A stretch of 64,000 bases of DNA from Deroplatys truncata (Eukaryota; Arthropoda; Insecta; Mantodea; Mantidae), in the NCBI GenBank assembly GCA_030765065.1, contig CM060976.1:59876539-59940538 (forward strand), read 5' to 3'. Shown piece by piece: positions 47,341-59,439 of this stretch (positions within the stretch are counted from its first letter, which is position 1; every line of letters begins with the position of its first letter). A program made the position numbers and the translations under genes. Below the pieces are notes generated by a model. It worked only from the letters and a program-made list of their open reading frames with translations, was not told where the DNA came from and made no database searches.

Positions 47341-48074
47341 ATCGTTCACAGCTGCGTCTAGCTTCTTAATGAATGAAGTGATCAGGCTTGCTCAAAATTG
47401 ACTGCAGCGCTGCAGCGGAAAAATATGAAAAGTCACATATACAAAGTTTAAGGTTGCTAGTTTATGTCATTTTCGCTTTCTTGGGCACATATGAGAAGGT
47501 TTATGGCATAATTGCGTTAACATACATTTTCAAAAATATGGTATATGTACACTGGGAGGCATGGAATCGAACCGATATATGATGACGGTTGTTTATATTG
47601 GTAATGGAGTGATTGATAAAATTGGTTCTGAAAAGTTATGAAATTGATTGATGGCGTACCTACTCTATCCTTTTCTCGCGATCGGCACTTAGTAGTTGCC
47701 TAGGGTTTAACAGGGAAAGATAAACGAAACGTCGAGATTTGAAAGGATAAGAAATCTGAATCATTATCCAGGAATAATATTCCTCCATTTAATTCCATGC
47801 CCTATGATTTGCAGTAAATGGTTTATCGTCAATGTTGATTCTTATTGCTATTGGGATGCAACACATTAAACATTAGGCTAAAAAATTAAACATAACAGTA
47901 CTTTACGCATATTATTTAAAAGTAAATTATAACTGCGGAAGCAATGCTCAAAAAGAGCATATGTGTTAATGAAATTATGCAAAACGGTTTGCATTTATTG
48001 ACCAGAGGTACAGTTGAAAGTAAACTGTCTTTAGTTAAAAAATGCTTAAAGTTCATTTTGAATTTCCCCACAGC
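47341..48074. other. No feature recognised
   Basis: Unremarkable AT-rich sequence with no coding or repeat signal. Confidence 0.5.
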
Positions 48075-48859
48075 TTGCCTATAACAAGTAGAGGAAGTAT
48101 TGCATTCTACTATAAAATTCGATATCAATATTGCACCGTAAATCATGTTTTGAGGCCCCCTAAATCGAAAATATGATGTTTAGAAAAACGTCTGCACGTG
48201 TGTGTGTTTATTATTAATACATAATAACTAAAACTAAATGTTGCATAATTACTAACGTGGTATTTAAGTTCTGTATCCTCCAAGAACTGAACGACAATTT
48301 TCAAGAAAATCTCCCACCTAAACTCTGCTTTACATGGAAAATATTTATTTATTTTTATTATCTCAAAATGGTTCAAATGTATAATTAAAAAATCTAGGGT
48401 CTTTGCATGAAAAAATGTAAATTCTGAGATTTCTGCGAATACCTCTGATAGTTCACTCTTCATGAATGAATTTTCAGCAATATTGTAAAACTGAAAAACC
48501 GTAAGTGATAGATAAAGTCTATTACATACGAAAGTGTATGACTAGTGTGAAAACAAAGTTTTTGTCGATTTTTTGTGTTATTAACGGTTTCTTTGAGATA
48601 TTCTTTGTTAGTGGTTTGAATTGTGAAATATTTTATACTTTTCACAAATAGTAATTTGCTATTTGTTTTTTCTGGTGGTCATTCAAAAATTGTAACTTCA
48701 AAGTCATCACATGACAACCCGCTTATGAAAAATCTGATATCCCTTCAGCATACTATATTGCCCCTTTACCTTCAACGAAATATGATAGATGAACAAGTTT
48801 TTCTAAAAATGGTTCATAGAAGAGGGGTAAAAAGACTAATGTGAATGTAACACATCAGA
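48075..48859 (+). mobile_element. HINE-like repeat, old divergent copy
   Basis: Follows the family order from AACAAGTAGAGGAAGTATTG through GTGTGTGTTT to AATGTGAATGTAACACATCAGA. The stem-loop is well kept while the 5' terminus is eroded. Confidence 0.75.
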
Positions 48860-49214
48860 TATTCTAAATAGTTTTAGATTCGTTATAAAAGATCTACACA
48901 CAAGGTAAATTTAATTTACCAATAGTTGTTAGAAAACTTGAAAGAACGCTTGCAGATTTTCTTTTCTTAACCAAATTTAGACTAAGCGATAGAGCGTAAA
49001 TTCACTCAGGTTGCAAGCTTATTTAACAATAGTATAAAAGTGGTTTTTAAATTACTATTTTTAGTATGTAGGAAAAATAATCTGTAATGTATAACCCATA
49101 ATTTACACGAGACAAACGAATTTAGATCCATTTAATGAAAAAATAAAATCAATATAATTTGACGTTGACAACACTGTCATTCTTCAGTAAGAGCTTTTTG
49201 TGATCCGTTTATGC
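48860..49214. other. No feature recognised
   Basis: AT-rich spacer with nothing recognised. Confidence 0.5.
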
Positions 49215-49350
49215 CACCTTGCAATCGCGTAATAAAGTGGTCCCGGGTTCGATCCCGGTTGAGGTCTGGGAATTTTTCTCTAGCCAAGATTTTTCCCTAT
49301 CCTCCCCAGAGTCTGAAAGTATGAATGAGACTGTGAATGTGTGTGTTATC
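49215..49350 (+). mobile_element. Possible tRNA-derived SINE fragment
   Basis: Contains a perfect box B (GGGTTCGATCCCGG, 49245-49258) after a tRNA-like CACCTTGCAATCGCGTAATA, then a short tail. The acceptor stem is not closed, so this is not a tRNA gene. Boundaries are approximate. Confidence 0.5.
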
Positions 49351-49439
49351 TAATGAATAAAACCCAAAGTTTACCAGAAATCCAACTACCAGCGAACAAG
49401 CGAATACGGGTTAACACTATTGCTATAGGCAATATGTTC

Positions 49440-49805
49440 CAAAGGAAAGGCCGCCGATAAAACCATAGTTTTGAGCATAATTCTAGCCACTGAATTCAGG
49501 GTAATTTACGTCCCCAAAGTAGAACTGCTGAAGGGTAACGTTACAACTTAAACCTTACATCTTCACGCTACGTTACCGTTTTCTTAATGCCGGTTTTCTC
49601 ATTGCCGTTTAGTAGCAGCAATTACTTAACCTTCGTCTAGGTGTGGCTGATGAACGCTCTCATATAAATGTCGCAGCTGTCTTTCAGCTTAACCACACAT
49701 GCAAATGATTCTTCACCCCTTCCTCTAGAAGGCCGAATTATTTGTAATTGGTTTAGGCTTTCCTCGTATAACAATCGTACCAAAATTCTTTCATAGAAGG
49801 GATAT
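49440..49805 (-). mobile_element. Unclassified interspersed repeat D, copy 2
   Basis: The reverse complement matches 30945-31590: GAGAGCGTTCATCAGCCACA, CGGCAATGAGAAAACCGGCA and CAGTGGCTAGAATTATGCTC. It carries a CGGCATTAAGAAAAC stretch that copy 1 lacks. Confidence 0.7.
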
Positions 49806-50682
49806 GAGATACACCGGGTGATCTTCTCAGCTTGCGGATTGATAAGTTATGTAGTCCCGGCGTTGTACAGACTATGCCGTAAACACTGTCCACTGCATCA
49901 AGTCGTATCAATTTCGGCCGAAATGACAGCTTTGCACCGCTGTACGTGCAGTGCGCGTTGGCCTTCAGTGGTGAAGGTCCTAGGTTCAAATACTGCCACT
50001 TGAAGGTGCCTTTTATGTTTAGTGAATTTAACGAGAACTGATAGTTTGGTATACAGCGTCGTTTCACTTAATTAGTTTAATTATGTGAATTTTATTACAA
50101 CATTAACTGCTACTTGTTAGAATATGCTTTAATGAGCATCATAAATAAATGCAAGAAATGAAGTAAAAACTCATTTGTCTGCAGGCGAGATTTGAACTTC
50201 CGACCTTTACCATGGCTTTCCAGCATATTAATTATTGCACTACTAGAACACGTTAAAAACTAGCACCACCGTAGCCCTAATCAGTGGGCTGGTGAATGCG
50301 GTGTCAGCACCTGCATTTCGCTTCGTCTGTAAAATGCAGGATTGCCTAGTTACCAATCCGCAGGATTACAAGACTCACGCGATAAATACCCAAACACCCT
50401 TTCATTCCACATAGATTATAAACATAGTTAGTTGATTAGTTTTGATGCTCCTGAATTTTTCAGAACAGTCCCTTAGAGAACTAATAGCGAGCGGGCGGAG
50501 TGAAAAGCTGGTTACTTGAAGGAGAGAAAAACACTATGACGATTTAGGGGAATAGGCCATTTTTTATGCCCGACAGTGTACAACTGAACTTTTATCTATG
50601 GGCTTGGTTCAGACCAACAAACAGCCGTTTGGTGTGGATAGCACTCTTATTTTATACATTCGTGAATAACTTAAAAATAAAA
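49806..50682. other. No gene; weak tRNA-like pieces
   Basis: Box B-like TAGGTTCAAATACTG near 49981 and, on the other strand, GAAGTTCAAATCTCGCC near 50190 hint at old SINEs. Neither folds as a tRNA and no termini are visible. Confidence 0.4.
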
Positions 50683-51313
50683 TCTGATGTGTTACATTCA
50701 CATGACTTTCTGTATCTAGTATTTCACAAACGATCTTACAAAAGCTTATTCTTCTTTCTACTTCAAATTAATCGAGATAAACATTGATAGAAATGTTTTT
50801 GTTATACATTCTGTTGCAGATACAAGGATAATACACAGGCTTAAACGATAGTTGAATCCAAGAATATGTCATGGCTTTGAAATTCCGCTGTCTTTGTACA
50901 ATTCCGACATACCATTTGAAAATTAAAATCAAGAAAAAAGTATATGTCGAAAATGGTTAATGCCACAAAAAAGGTTATTTTGCATAAATTGTATGATTTA
51001 ACGAGATCTAGATTTTTTTAGTAGTAAAATTTTGTGTATCTCTTACGTTTACCAATTATATAAAAGTAACTCCCAGAAAATTCAAAGCCTAGATTTTATT
51101 GCTCATGAAAATATATATCTCAGGTATGTGTATTTTATTCATTAGAGCCATTTTTGAGAAATCGAAAATAACGACAATTTTTGTATGTAAAGGGTACTTT
51201 GGAGTACGGAGAATTTCTTGAGAATCTTCGTGTCGTATTCAGGGAGGAAGCTGAACTTAAATACAAAGTTTAGTATTTAACCGATGATTCGTTTTCGAGT
51301 TATGCTGTTCAAA

Positions 51314-51349
<36 letters not shown>

Positions 51350-51475
51350 TACATAAGCGGATCTTTTTATAAAAATGCTGGTTTTAGGAGTCTCAAAACC
51401 TGTATATCCGGTGAAATCTTAGTATCAAATTTTTGGGTGGAGTGGAATAATTCTCCAATCCACTAATATATAAGT
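50683..51475 (-). mobile_element. HINE-like repeat
   Basis: Begins TCTGATGTGTTACATTCACA with ACTTTCTGTATC and carries a (CA)n core of about 15 units (51316-51346). It ends at the decayed terminus CCACTAATATATAAGTGG. Confidence 0.8.
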
Positions 51476-51961
51476 GGTACATGCTACAATCGTGTGCGTT
51501 TTCTTGTGGTTCTACACACTGCAACATACCATGCACTACGCTGGATTAGCACGCATTTGGCATGTAAGTCTAGAGTGTACCGTCGGAATCTCTCTATTGT
51601 CTCCCAAACATGCAGATCAATAGGCAGCCTTACAATGTGGAACAAGAAGCAAGTTTGCCTAACCCAGGATTTCTCCAGGATGATACGAGTTGACATCAGA
51701 AGCTTTTTTGTGTCGCAGGGTGATAACGAGCAGACTAGGGGCCATCAAACTACTATCTGTGGGACACAGTGAAGTTGGTCGCTCCTTCGCTCAGACCTAT
51801 CCAAGCGTATGTACAGGAGAGGCCGTAATATGGAATCGAGCAGTAACACGGACAGCTCTGCCACCAACCAAACCAGTGCTGTAATAAATACACAAGAGAA
51901 GTTAAAGTGTTCAAAAAATCATAACACTAACCCAATTTAAATATTTTTAAAAACACAAACT
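51476..51961. other. No feature recognised
   Basis: Overlapping frames of 60-90 codons on both strands have no recognisable motif. An unclassified old repeat is possible. Confidence 0.45.
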
Positions 51962-52150
51962 GAGTGGGTTGACTCAGACGGCAACGTCTGTGGCCCACAT
52001 TCGGAAGGTCCCGGGTTCGATTCCCGGTAACCGCCCACTTTGACTACGAGGTTATCATTGGTTTTCCTCTAGTCGCCAAGGCGAATGCCGGGGTGGTGTT
52101 TTCTACTAGGATTTGTCCTCCCTCCCCCCATTCCCTCTCATTTCATCTTT
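51962..52150 (+). mobile_element. tRNA-derived SINE
   Basis: The tRNA-like head has box A (TTGACTCAGACGGCAACG) and a strong box B (GGGTTCGATTCCCGG), followed by the ACTACGAGGTTATCATTGG and GTCGCCAAGGCGAATGCCGG modules, shared in part with the other SINEs. The tail fades near 52150. Confidence 0.75.
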
Positions 52151-52212
52151 AGAAAATAATCCTATAAAATTATTATATAGAATAATGGAGAAACTGGAAA
52201 TGTTCACGTTTG

Positions 52213-52588
52213 AGAGTTTCGTAAATGCAGCACTGTCGATACAACCAAAGACGCCAATGTGCTGCCTTATTTGCTATTGTAAGGAGTACACTATAGTGAT
52301 GGTGCAGGCCTGCATGCGGGAAAAGGTAAACAGATACATACACACCTCCTCTTTGCTATACATACTCCACCTGTGAAGGCCAGTAGAATGCCTCCCAAAG
52401 CTGTGGGCGGCAGCATAAATGGAAGCGAGTGTAGAACCCGCTTCTTGACTAATATACTTACCTCTCATTTCGATGTGTGTGTCCTACTTCATGTTGCACC
52501 ATCACTAGACAGTACCCTTTACAATAGCAAATACGGCAAGGCATTTGCGTCTTTGTTTACCTCAACAGTGCTGTGTTTACGGAACTCT
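52213..52588. mobile_element. Compact inverted-repeat element E, copy 2
   Basis: Arms of about 90 bp: AGAGTTTCGTAAATGCAGCA...TTTGCTATTGTAAGG on the left and its complement (CAATAGCAAATACGGCAAGG...TGCTGTGTTTACGG) on the right. The core, on the minus strand, matches 42131-42245 and the reverse of 42844-43015 (GGGAGGCATTCTAC, GGAGTATGTATA, ATCTGTTTACCTTTT). MITE-like; target duplication not resolved. Confidence 0.65.
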
Positions 52589-53614
52589 GTAGTAAGGTTG
52601 CACATACATCGTTAGCTAACTTGTCCCGGATCCTTAGCCTGTTTATTAACGTATACATTTTGTCACGGTACCTACATGTTCACTCGAGAATTATCTGCAG
52701 CTGCTAACCAAACAGGAAATCCTTATTATTCTTTTGGTGTCATTCGTGATTAAACTAATTCTCTAGTGTGCCTTTTATACTCGGCTGAAAACTTGGTACG
52801 CAAGGAGGATCGCTCTGAATCTTTTATAAGGACTTCTAATAAACTCCTCTGCTCCCTGAAGCTCTAGGACTGCGCTCTCAGAAATGAAAAGGATTTCTTC
52901 ATTTCCTGCATCTCAGCTATTGATTTCATAGCTACTGTCATGATTACTTCTTTTGGATGCTACCAGCAGCTAATCCTTCTGCCGGCACTGCACATAACGA
53001 TGCTCTTTTACCTTATCTGTAGATTCTCTTTAAAATCTCGGAATATTTAGGAAAATATGTAGTTACTTTAGCACTTCGGATGAGAAACAGAAATAACAGG
53101 TTTATTAAAACATACTTACACATTTTATAACGCAGTTCCTTTTAGATGTAAGTTGATACTGTTTGCTTCTGAAATCACTGGACGAATTGCTTTTGTAGAG
53201 TGATTTTCACGGAGAAAGCAGGTAGGAGTGTCTGGTAGGGATGGGAGGTTTTAAGCCAAAGAATACCTGCATTGAAAGTTTATTTCTATATTGCATAAAT
53301 TTATGCAATTAAATTATAGAAATAACATCTACTTTAGTTTACAACTATCACATTCAGTGGGTAAAATCTAAACGAAACTACGAACAATATTAACTTAATT
53401 TTACCTCGCATCCAATAAAAGGAAATAAAGAACTAAGTGCAATGTTGGTAATGTTGTTTAGAGAGCTACTTCACGCATGTTCTTAACGTGAATAAGGTCA
53501 AACAATTTCGCTACTGTTGCATTGTCTGAACTCCATAAAGTTATGACTTACACAAATTAAACATACCAAAATGTGGCGAAACAAGGCGCTTAAGGAAAAA
53601 ATTGAAGATAGAAC
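52589..53614. other. No gene recognised
   Basis: No coding or repeat signal that I can support. Confidence 0.5.
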
Positions 53615-54090
53615 AAAAATTATAATGTGTTAAACTCTCACTATTTTCTCTACTCATTACAACTTCACATAATACTCTGTGTATTACAGCATCCATATAA
53701 AAGAGTTTTTATATTCATGTCACTCTATTCACATTAAATATTTCACTATAAATAAGCAAACTGGTTCAGTTGTTTACGCCACACAGAAAACAAAACAACA
53801 GTTACCATATGGTCAGTCAGTTTCTGTTGTAGAAAAGAAGAACTGTGTAAGATGCTCATGATATTTCAGTATGGGAAAATAAAGTTGTAAGAACGAATAT
53901 TTCGAAAACAGCTAACGCTACAAAAAAGTTGGCATAAACTGTATATTTTGGTGTGGAACACATTTATTAATATTTTGTGGTTTACTTTTTATGCACCATT
54001 ATACAAAATTTGCTCACAATGAGTTATTCATAAGGTTATTCACAGGAATTTTAGTACGAATGTACATTGACGTTCATTAAAAAATTGCCC
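53615..54090 (-). mobile_element. HINE-like repeat, very old fragment
   Basis: Weak but ordered similarity: AATGTGTTAAACTCTCA with TTTTCTCTACTC, AATATTTCGAAAACAGCTAA, TGTATATTTTGG and ACAAAATTTGCTCACAATGA. It stops where repeat D begins. Confidence 0.5.
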
Positions 54091-55735
54091 ATTCCCCTTG
54101 ATTGCAATGGTAGTTTTACTTCCGTAAGATTTCCCCTTCAGGTAACCAAACTTTGACTTCGCCCAGCCGATATGTTCTCTACATAACTGGTCTGAAAAGA
54201 ATTTAGGGACACAAAAAAAGAAAAAAAGGAATCAATGAACAATGTTATAATCGATATGAAATGGAAAAATCTTTCGGACACTGCCTCTATGAATGTGTTT
54301 CACTGCGATTGGTACACAGGGAAAGCTAAACCAGTACAACATGATTCGGCCTTCTAGAGCACAGGGTCAGGAAAGATTTGCATGTGTGTTAAACTTAAAG
54401 ATAGCTACAACATTAATATAAGGGCTTTCATCAGCGACACGGAGACGGTTAAAGATAATTGCCGCCATCGAACGACAATAAGAAAGCAGACATTACAGGG
54501 AACAAGGTACTCTGAAATGGTCAAAAATCACATTTTTTATTTTAGGCACTAATAAAACCTCTATTACTTCCTGTTTCAGAAAATATTTAATTTGGGGGGG
54601 GGGGGTTTAAGAGATTTTTAAGGTATTTAAATACAATTTAAATGCTAGTCTTCATTCCTTTAAAGCTATCATGCAACGCTCCTTTTTAGAACATTTGTAT
54701 ATTTCAACAAAGAACGACTATATCATGCGTAGTGAGCAGTTCAGCAATTAACAAAAGAGGCCACGACCAAGAGAAGACAATCAGAAAAGCTGAAGCAATC
54801 CATGAATGAAGTTGCAGATGAATATGACCCTGGAATGTAATGGAATTTTAATGTTCAAACTTTAAATTCAGTTTTCTCAAAACAACATTTTTGGATACTT
54901 ATGTACCTTTTCCTCAGAAAGTATAAGAGGTAGGGAGTTGAAAGTTTCAGTACATATATACAATACATATTTACACTTTCTGAACCGCAATCATAATTTT
55001 AGAATGTATATTAGTGATATTATGAAACCAGAAACTTGCAACTTTTCCACATTTTTACTTTGAAAATATTTTTTTCACTTTCTAGTGAACTAATACACAT
55101 AACTAAATAATTTAGGTTCAGAAGAAGCTGATTATACTAAGAACAAGCATGCAAAAGTGTGATTCTGTATTAGAAGTAGCATCAGAGAAAAAGGTACACG
55201 AATTCACTTCTTTTAAGAGTAAATTTTATTATTTTTCTGCTGAATGGAATAATTTTTACGGACTCAACTACATATGCTATTAATTCAAACCACCACTTGA
55301 AATAATTGCCATGATTTATGAAATAATTCATAAAAATATAAAGAAAAACCAGCGAGAACCTTAAGATTAATGGTAATTCAACACACTTAAGGTGTAATTT
55401 CCATGTGTTCAGAATACCTTGTCCCCTTAAAAAACGGTGTGTGAGTAGTGTGAGAACACAAGGCTTAAGCGTATTAAAAGAACAAAAATATAAGTTATTT
55501 CGTTTTTACTCCTACGTTTTTATTATATTATATTGCGCCAAAATTCAACGAAATATAATTGTTACCATTCGGCACTTCGGTCATATTTTGGGGGAAGTAA
55601 AGTACCTTCCCAACTCAGTGGCTAGAACTCTGTCCGATGGACAGAGGAAGTCACCCTGGCAGAGGATGGGGTTAGATTTATCAGCACCAACATAAATAGC
55701 TGTGTTCCAATTTGGACCACTTTTTATACATGTCA
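54091..55735 (+). mobile_element. Unclassified interspersed repeat D, copy 3, interrupted
   Basis: Matches 30945-31590 from CCATTCCCCTTGATTGCAAT to about 54495, and again from 55430 (AAAAACGGTGTG) to GCTGTGTTCCAATTTGGACC. The interruption is the inverted-end element at 54496-55426. Confidence 0.75.
54496..55426. mobile_element. Non-autonomous PIF/Harbinger-like element
   Basis: Inverted ends ACAAGGTACTCTGAA (54502) and TTCAGAATACCTTGT (ending 55422), the outermost bases being CAGGGA and GGGG. The trinucleotide TTA flanks both sides (54493-54495 and 55427-55429), and repeat D continues without loss once element and one TTA are removed. A 3-bp TTA duplication is typical of PIF/Harbinger. There is no transposase. 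A G12-type run lies near 54593-54605. Confidence 0.65.
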
Positions 55736-56330
55736 GTAGCTATACATTTATTAGTAATGCAAATATTTTAAACATACGGCATTTTAAAATCAGAAATATC
55801 CGTGTAATTCGGGTGGAGGAATGTTTTCTGTCCGACTCCGATATGAAATTTTGTTTTTGCCTGAAGTTTGAGCTTTTCTGTTCACGGACAGAGAGATGCG
55901 CGCGCGTACGTTCTTGTAAAAGATTTCTGTACACTGAGCCTCAAAAAACGTATTTCTTGTGACACCCTTACATCGAAATTTAAAGTGAAATGCAGTAAGT
56001 AGTTATTTATAGCAAATGATGAGTACAGAGGTGGATTGACTGTTGTTCCTTCATAATATACGTCGATAAAGCTTGCCTTTATAATTGCCTATGTGACGAA
56101 AATGACTTTTCCGTTGAAATAAGGGTTAAAAGACTAACATTTACTGCAAGCCATCACTCGTCTCTGGACATAGAATCTTTTATAAACGGATCTATAACGC
56201 ATTCTCCCGAAATATTTCATACCTATGATATTCTTTACAAACTCACGCGTACACTGAGGGCATTGGATTAAACGTTTTAAGTATTTATGAATTCTTCTGC
56301 TCCATATTATAGGAATGACTTTATAAAAAA
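55736..56330. other. No gene recognised
   Basis: A stretch at 55800-55980 has a faint resemblance to the HINE-like core (GTCCGACTCCGATATGAAAT, GAGCCTCAAAAAACGTATTT), too weak to call. Confidence 0.4.
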
Positions 56331-57157
56331 TCTGATGTGTTACAATCACATGGCTTTCTCTACTCTTGTACAAACTATTTTAGAAACGCTTATTCTCCAT
56401 ATGCTTCATGTTAATCGAGATATCAGATGTTAATCTTATTGATAATTTTATTGTAGATGCAAGGGGAATTGGTAGGCTTTAAGCGATAGTCATAGCTGAT
56501 TGCTATGTGCAGTATTCCATTCTCTTTGCATTACCAGGACAAAAAAATGAATAACAAATTCCCATTTGAGAAAAAGTATAAGTATCGGAAAATTTAAGGG
56601 AATAACAAGCAATATCTCGAACATGGTTCACTTAACAACAAAACTTTTTATGACATAAATTGTGTATTTTAACGCGATCTACATTTTTGTGCAGTAAAAG
56701 TTTGTCTATCTCTTATGGTTTACCAGTTATGCAAAAGTCGTTCACAATGAGGAATACTTTTGGAGATATTCCCAGAAAATTCGAGAGATACACTTAATTT
56801 GTTATAAAAATATCTTAAACATATCATATTTTAATCAAACTTGTTAGAGCCATTTTTGAGAAAATTAAAATTTTCGAAAAATGTTCCATGTAAAGGGTAA
56901 TCTGGGGTGGAGGGATTTTCTTGAAAACCTTTGTGTCGCATCTCTGGAAGATACTGAACCAATACCAAGTTTGGTGTATATCCGACTGTTCGTTTCTGAA
57001 TTATGCTGTACACAGACACACACACGGACATGTTTCCAAAAATGCTTTTTTGGATTCAGGGGGCCTCAAAACATGTATTTCCGGTGAAATCTCGGTATCG
57101 AATTTTTGGGTGGAATACAATACTTCCCCTACTTACTATACGTAGTAGACAAAGTAA
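56331..57157 (-). mobile_element. HINE-like repeat, complete copy
   Basis: Runs from TCTGATGTGTTACAATCACA with CTTTCTCTACTCTTG to CTATACGTAGTAGACAAAGT. The (CA)n core is reduced to ACACACACACGG. Frames of 63-74 codons here recur in other copies and are not genes. Confidence 0.9.
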
Positions 57158-57538
57158 AAATTCATTTCACAAGACCCTGGTAGAATGCAAGTAATAAATT
57201 ACACAGAAAACCTCACTTTCTTGTATCACTTAAAGCGTTGCAGCCAGCAAAATGTGTAAAGTCACATCTACTGGGCGGTAAAAATATTGCAGTTTCCAAA
57301 CTTACGAACTTTTGTAAGAATATTCGTAAAGCGGGACTTACCCTCTTCAGCAATTTTGGAACAAGTACTCCTATAAAAGTTGTCTCCGAATAAAAGTGTT
57401 ACAATATTAGGCTGAGTTACATTCCGTTAATAGGAAAGTTTTATTTTCCTAAATAGGAAGAAATATATTGTAATATAAACTATTCATTACTGTTTAAATA
57501 TCTCAAGTTTGCACAGAAATAGACAAGCTAAAGAAAAA
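57158..57538. other. No feature recognised
   Basis: Short spacer between two HINE-like copies. Nothing recognised. Confidence 0.5.
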
Positions 57539-59236
57539 TCCGATGTTATATTCACATTGAAGCAGTATTTTTAACGCTTAAATGATATCAGTCTAATTAT
57601 ATAATATTGAATATAATAACAGCCCGCCTTAAAGCAATATGTGTATGTAATAATATATAAAATGTATGTAATTGACAATGCATATGTTTATATTATTATG
57701 TACACGTATAATAATGTTATGTGTATGTATTACTAATTCTAGAATGTAGGAGCTGTGAGAATATAAGCCAAAAGTTGCTAAGAATTAGGTAACAATGAGG
57801 TAACCTTGAGACAACAATAAATTGGAAAGTTTAATAATGCTACTAATAATTCTTGGAAGAATTCCAATCAAAAACTAGAGAAGCTTTAAATTAAATAAAA
57901 GTATTCTATTGGAGTAGAATTAATCAATCAAAGACTTTAAATATAGTAAACGTACGAATTTAGGCGGTAGACGCTAGACGCTAAAGGCAGCGTTCCCAAG
58001 CAGTTCCCTCGGTACGTGTTCAGTGTGAGACATAAAAAATTTATTACGGCGTGAATAATATAAAGTTTACGTGTTTAAACAGTACAATTAACAATAATCT
58101 CACAGCTCTACAGTAGAATACATTAGTGAAGTGTTATTTAATCGTGTGAAACATCAATAAAACGAAATTAAATACCATTATAATTTGTATAAGCTCTCAT
58201 TCTTTAGCCGTAATACCCCTGCTAAGAGATACGTGTTCTAAAAAATTACTACTGACGCAGCCGAGGCATACATATATAATATTTAAATAAATATTTAAAA
58301 TAAAAACTTGATTCGTGATCGTGGGGCGAAGGCCACCGGAATCTTTGCACCATATGTGGTAATGTAACAACTGCAAAATTGGCTCTCCAACAGTGGGGCT
58401 ACAATAACTACTCCCTCAACATAACTTCCTCTATCGAGTATGTAAATTACTCTACTTCATTTTAGAGATATACGTTCGCAGAAACAGCTACATTGCATAT
58501 TTCTTTATAAATGCAAACGGAACAGCGACAGTCAAATGGTTAAGAAATATGCACTATAGGCAAGTCTTAAAATTCCATACTCTTTCCATATCATCGCGAG
58601 AAACAACTGAATATCACGGGACTTAAAAACAATAAAGCGCTGAACAAGTCAAACCATTAACAACGGATATCTCGGAAATGGTTGATGTCGCAAAAAAGTT
58701 ATTTGAAGTAAATTGTATGTTTCAAAGATATCTACATGTTTGTATAATACGCTTTCGTCTATAGTTTAACGTTTACTGGTTGTAAAAGATTATAAAAAAT
58801 TCCTACCGAGGAAAGAGGATTTTACAGGCTATTTCCAGAAAATTCAAGATATACATTTTATTTGTCATATAAATATATTAAATATGTAGTATTTTAATCA
58901 AAATCATTAACGCCATTTTTGAGAAAATAAAACATTTCGAAACATTTTTCATGTAAAGAGTAGTTTTCGTTGGGGGATTTTCTTTAAAATCTTCGTGTCG
59001 CATTTTTGGAAGATACTAAACCTAAATACCAAGTTGGATATTTATCCGACTTTTCGTTTTATAGTTATGCTCTTCAAAACACACACACATGCATACATAC
59101 ATACGGATCTTTTTCTAAAAATACCTTTTCATTCAGGGCACCTCAAAACATGTATTTCCGTTGAAATCTCCGTATCGAATTCTTGGGTGGAATGCAATAC
59201 GTTCGCTACCTACTAAGTATGTGGTGGGGAAAGTAA
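57539..59236 (-). mobile_element. HINE-like repeat split by a solo LTR
   Basis: The stem-loop end TCCGATGTTATATTCACAT (57539-57557) is separated from the rest, which resumes at 58423 (AACTTCCTCTATCGAG) and runs to GTGGTGGGGAAAGTAA at 59236. It belongs to the divergent subfamily seen at 63745. The insertion hit between the stem-loop and the subterminal inverted repeat. Confidence 0.8.
57558..58418 (+). mobile_element. Solo LTR of LTR-A family
   Basis: Starts TGAAGCAGTATTTTTAACGC and ends ACTACTCCCTCA, flanked by ACAT at 57554-57557 and 58419-58422, a 4-bp target duplication. It retains the AACAGCCCGCCTTAAAGCAA block missing from the 29-kb LTR. Near its end lies TGGCTCTCCAACAGTGGGGC (58380-58399), a primer-binding-site-like sequence now inside the LTR. 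At 861 bp it is shorter than the 20.5-kb LTR. Confidence 0.85.
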
Positions 59237-59439
59237 AAGCTAACATACTCAAAAATTACTTCCATGTTGAGATACAGGGTGCAGTAATTACCATTGCAAT
59301 GCCATGCTTCATTAAATACGTTTCGAGTAGTGGTACTTATTGGTAGTGTGAAAGTCACGCAATTATTCCCCGAGCGGCACTTATTGAAAATGCATGCTGC
59401 AATAGAAAACCCCACGCTTTGTAATAAGATTTCTTGCGG

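Noticed and set aside
49245-49258. Possible tRNA gene (perfect box B)
   Set aside because: No acceptor stem or proper anticodon arm can be formed.
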